Part shown: positions 24,484 through 25,499 of the stretch, in pieces
How the letters are laid out: each line of letters opens with the position of its first letter
Numbering within the stretch: the first letter of the stretch is position 1
From: Ruminococcus sp.
GTDB taxonomy: Bacteria; Bacillota; Clostridia; Lachnospirales; Lachnospiraceae
NCBI GenBank assembly: GCA_020024635.1
Contig: JAHHTL010000033.1
Span: 1 to 25,499, forward strand
Direction: 5' to 3'
Length of the DNA: 25,499 nt
The notes under the pieces: generated by a model
Seen by the model: only the letters and a program-made list of their open reading frames with translations
Told to the model about the DNA's origin: nothing
The model's database searches: none
Made by a program: the position numbers and the translations under genes

Positions 24484-24512
24484 ATTTTAACACATCGCCT
24501 ATCCATTGTCTA
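24484..24512 (-). promoter_or_regulatory. Candidate distal promoter of the adhesin gene
   Basis: On the minus strand TAGACA (24507-24512) is followed after 17 bases by TAAAAT (24484-24489), preceded by TGTGT, close to an extended -10. The leader to the ATG would be about 55 bases. Confidence 0.6.
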
Positions 24513-24529
24513 TATATTAAAAAATTTTT

Positions 24530-24576
24530 ATCAAAAAACAAAGACCAACTTCGGCGTGCTCCAAAGTTGGTCTTTG
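24530..24576 (-). terminator. Strong rho-independent terminator of the second surface-protein gene
   Basis: CAAAGACCAACTT (24539-24551) and AAGTTGGTCTTTG (24564-24576) form a perfect 13-bp stem with a 12-base loop. On the minus strand it is followed by TTTTTTGATAAAAATTTTTT. It lies about 40 bases after the stop at 24619 and separates the two surface-protein genes. Confidence 0.92.
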
Positions 24577-24618
24577 TCAATCGAGGACTTTTTTACATCC
24601 TCTTTTCCTACTATTCAT

Positions 24619-25499
24619 TTAATTTTTCTTTTTCATAAGTATGATAAATGTTACTAGCGCAATTACAATTATGACTCCAAAAACAATAGGGAATGGACTT
24701 ATGCTACCATCACTATTTGCATCTTCTGTCACAGATGTATTTTCTGTTGACTGTGAAGATTGTTCAATCTCTTTATCCTGATATGTGATTGCATATGTTG
24801 AGAATTGATCACTTTCAAATTCAATTTTTTTCGTTTTAGCATCAAATGTAGTATCTAAGGCTCTTGCGATTCCATCATGAATACGCACAACTTTATATTC
24901 TCTTTTTACCGTTTCATCTTGATTGATCAACTCGTCCGGAACAGTCAGTGATATTTTCACCATACCATTTGTTTGTGTCACATCTGTTGGTTTATTTTCA
25001 CCAACCTGTTTTGAAAGCTTAATATCTAGATAAGACAATATTTTGTTTTCTTTTGCCAATTCTTCGACCAATTGTTTTTCCCCAAGTGCTACCTTATCAC
25101 TTATGTCTTTCACATCCAGATGTACTTTAACTGTCGTATTTGATTTTATTGCAGACTTTTCTTTCTCTGTCATAATGATATTTAAAAGTTCGTCTTCTTG
25201 ATTTAAAATCCTTGCTTGATATACATTATTTTCTACATCTTCTGCTACCTTAACCTCTATTTTTACTTTCTTTTTTTCTGCAACTTGTTTTTGTGTTTCG
25301 TTTGGTTTTATTGTCACAACCGGTCTTTGCATTGCGTTTGGTTTTGTCAACTCCACTGGCTTTTGGGTTGCGTTCGGTTTTGCCGACTCCACTGGCTTTT
25401 GCGTTGCATTTGGTTTTGTCTGCTCCACTGGCTTTTGCGTTGCGTTTGGTTTTGTCGGCTCCACTGGCTTTTGTGTTTCGTTTGGTTTCGTACTTGGTG
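24619..25499 (-). CDS. Repeat-rich membrane-anchored surface protein (partial, N-terminus outside window)
   Basis: The frame is open to the window edge, so only the last 292 residues are visible. They begin with a 12-residue tandem repeat (TKPNATQKPVEx). Next is a Val/Lys/Glu-rich region (about 200 residues, KVKIEVKVAEDVENNVYQARIL...). It ends in FESDQFSTYAITYQD, a motif also seen before the anchors of other Clostridia surface proteins, including the adhesin next door (ESFSIYTIT). A Ser/Thr/Asn linker, one membrane segment (PIVFGVIIVIALVTFIIL) and KKKN finish the protein. There is no LPXTG, so membrane anchoring is more likely than sortase attachment. The function is unknown; the repeat resembles a wall-spanning stalk. 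Confidence 0.85.
   Translation of the reverse strand, partial: PSTKPNETQKPVEPTKPNATQKPVEQTKPNATQKPVESAKPNATQKPVELTKPNAMQRPVVTIKPNETQKQVAEKKKVKIEVKVAEDVENNVYQARILNQEDELLNIIMTEKEKSAIKSNTTVKVHLDVKDISDKVALGEKQLVEELAKENKILSYLDIKLSKQVGENKPTDVTQTNGMVKISLTVPDELINQDETVKREYKVVRIHDGIARALDTTFDAKTKKIEFESDQFSTYAITYQDKEIEQSSQSTENTSVTEDANSDGSISPFPIVFGVIIVIALVTFIILMKKKN
25276..25499 (-). repeat. 36-nt coding tandem repeat (12-residue KPN stalk)
   Basis: Five full units plus one that begins beyond the visible edge encode TKPNATQKPVEx, with changes such as I/A for T1, E for A5, M for T6, R for K8 and V/A for E11. Units nearest the C-terminus are the most diverged. The array continues past the window edge, so the copy number is unknown. 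Confidence 0.88.

Noticed and set aside
25276..25499. Regular 36-nt repeats that could be mistaken for a CRISPR array
   Set aside because: The units are contiguous, keep the reading frame and have no unique spacers; they code a peptide repeat.

Overview
The window looks like chromosome from a low-GC, Gram-positive gut Clostridia species, most likely Lachnospiraceae (Blautia, Dorea or Mediterraneibacter type). This rests on AT-rich DNA with AGGAGG-type ribosome binding sites, a Bacillus-type LexA box, an LPXTG-anchored fibro-slime adhesin with Cys/His 'EHTHxxCY' repeats, a UmuC/YolD pair, and a Gram-positive MMPL exporter with a secreted heptad-repeat partner. Genus is inference. I saw no rRNA, tRNA, CRISPR array, insertion sequence or phage gene.

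Layout, left to right (most genes are on the minus strand). 1-1474: the N-terminal part of a TPR-like protein with a long acidic repetitive tail that leaves the window, with its own promoter. 1603-3679: a VanZ-family membrane protein and an FGGY sugar kinase, one nucleotide apart, behind a consensus promoter. 3765-5671: an SOS-type YolD plus Y-family polymerase operon with a perfect LexA box at 5767-5780. 5916-10721: a three-gene membrane cassette (DUF308 protein, MMPL/RND exporter, secreted heptad-repeat protein) ending in a clear terminator, with a TetR regulator just upstream (10900-11445) that has its own promoter and terminator. 11550-12929: a class 3-like aldehyde dehydrogenase. 13026-16359: an M24B aminopeptidase P and a MurE-like Mur ligase, probably one operon.

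The only plus-strand genes are 16563-17691 (a split chromate-transporter-family pair, ChrA-like) and 18768-19220 (a VOC/glyoxalase-fold protein). Between them a LysR regulator runs on the minus strand; its 3' end overlaps the second transporter gene, and it diverges from the VOC gene. From 19225 to 24423 the minus strand carries a 1517-residue LPXTG adhesin, a possible 38-residue membrane peptide and a membrane protein with a split zinc ribbon. At 24619-25499 is the C-terminal part of a second surface protein with 12-residue KPN repeats and a strong terminator.

The most interesting parts are: (1) the TetR/DUF308/MMPL/secreted heptad-repeat cassette, which reads like a self-contained envelope export machine whose secreted subunit has a heptad-helix-heptad layout; (2) the adhesin locus with its N-terminal Cys/His repeats; (3) a perfect 13-bp inverted repeat inside zinc-ribbon codons; (4) several well-formed operators and promoters, including the SOS box and a 24-bp palindrome before the transporter genes; and (5) a MurE paralogue lacking the DNPR amino-acid-selecting motif.
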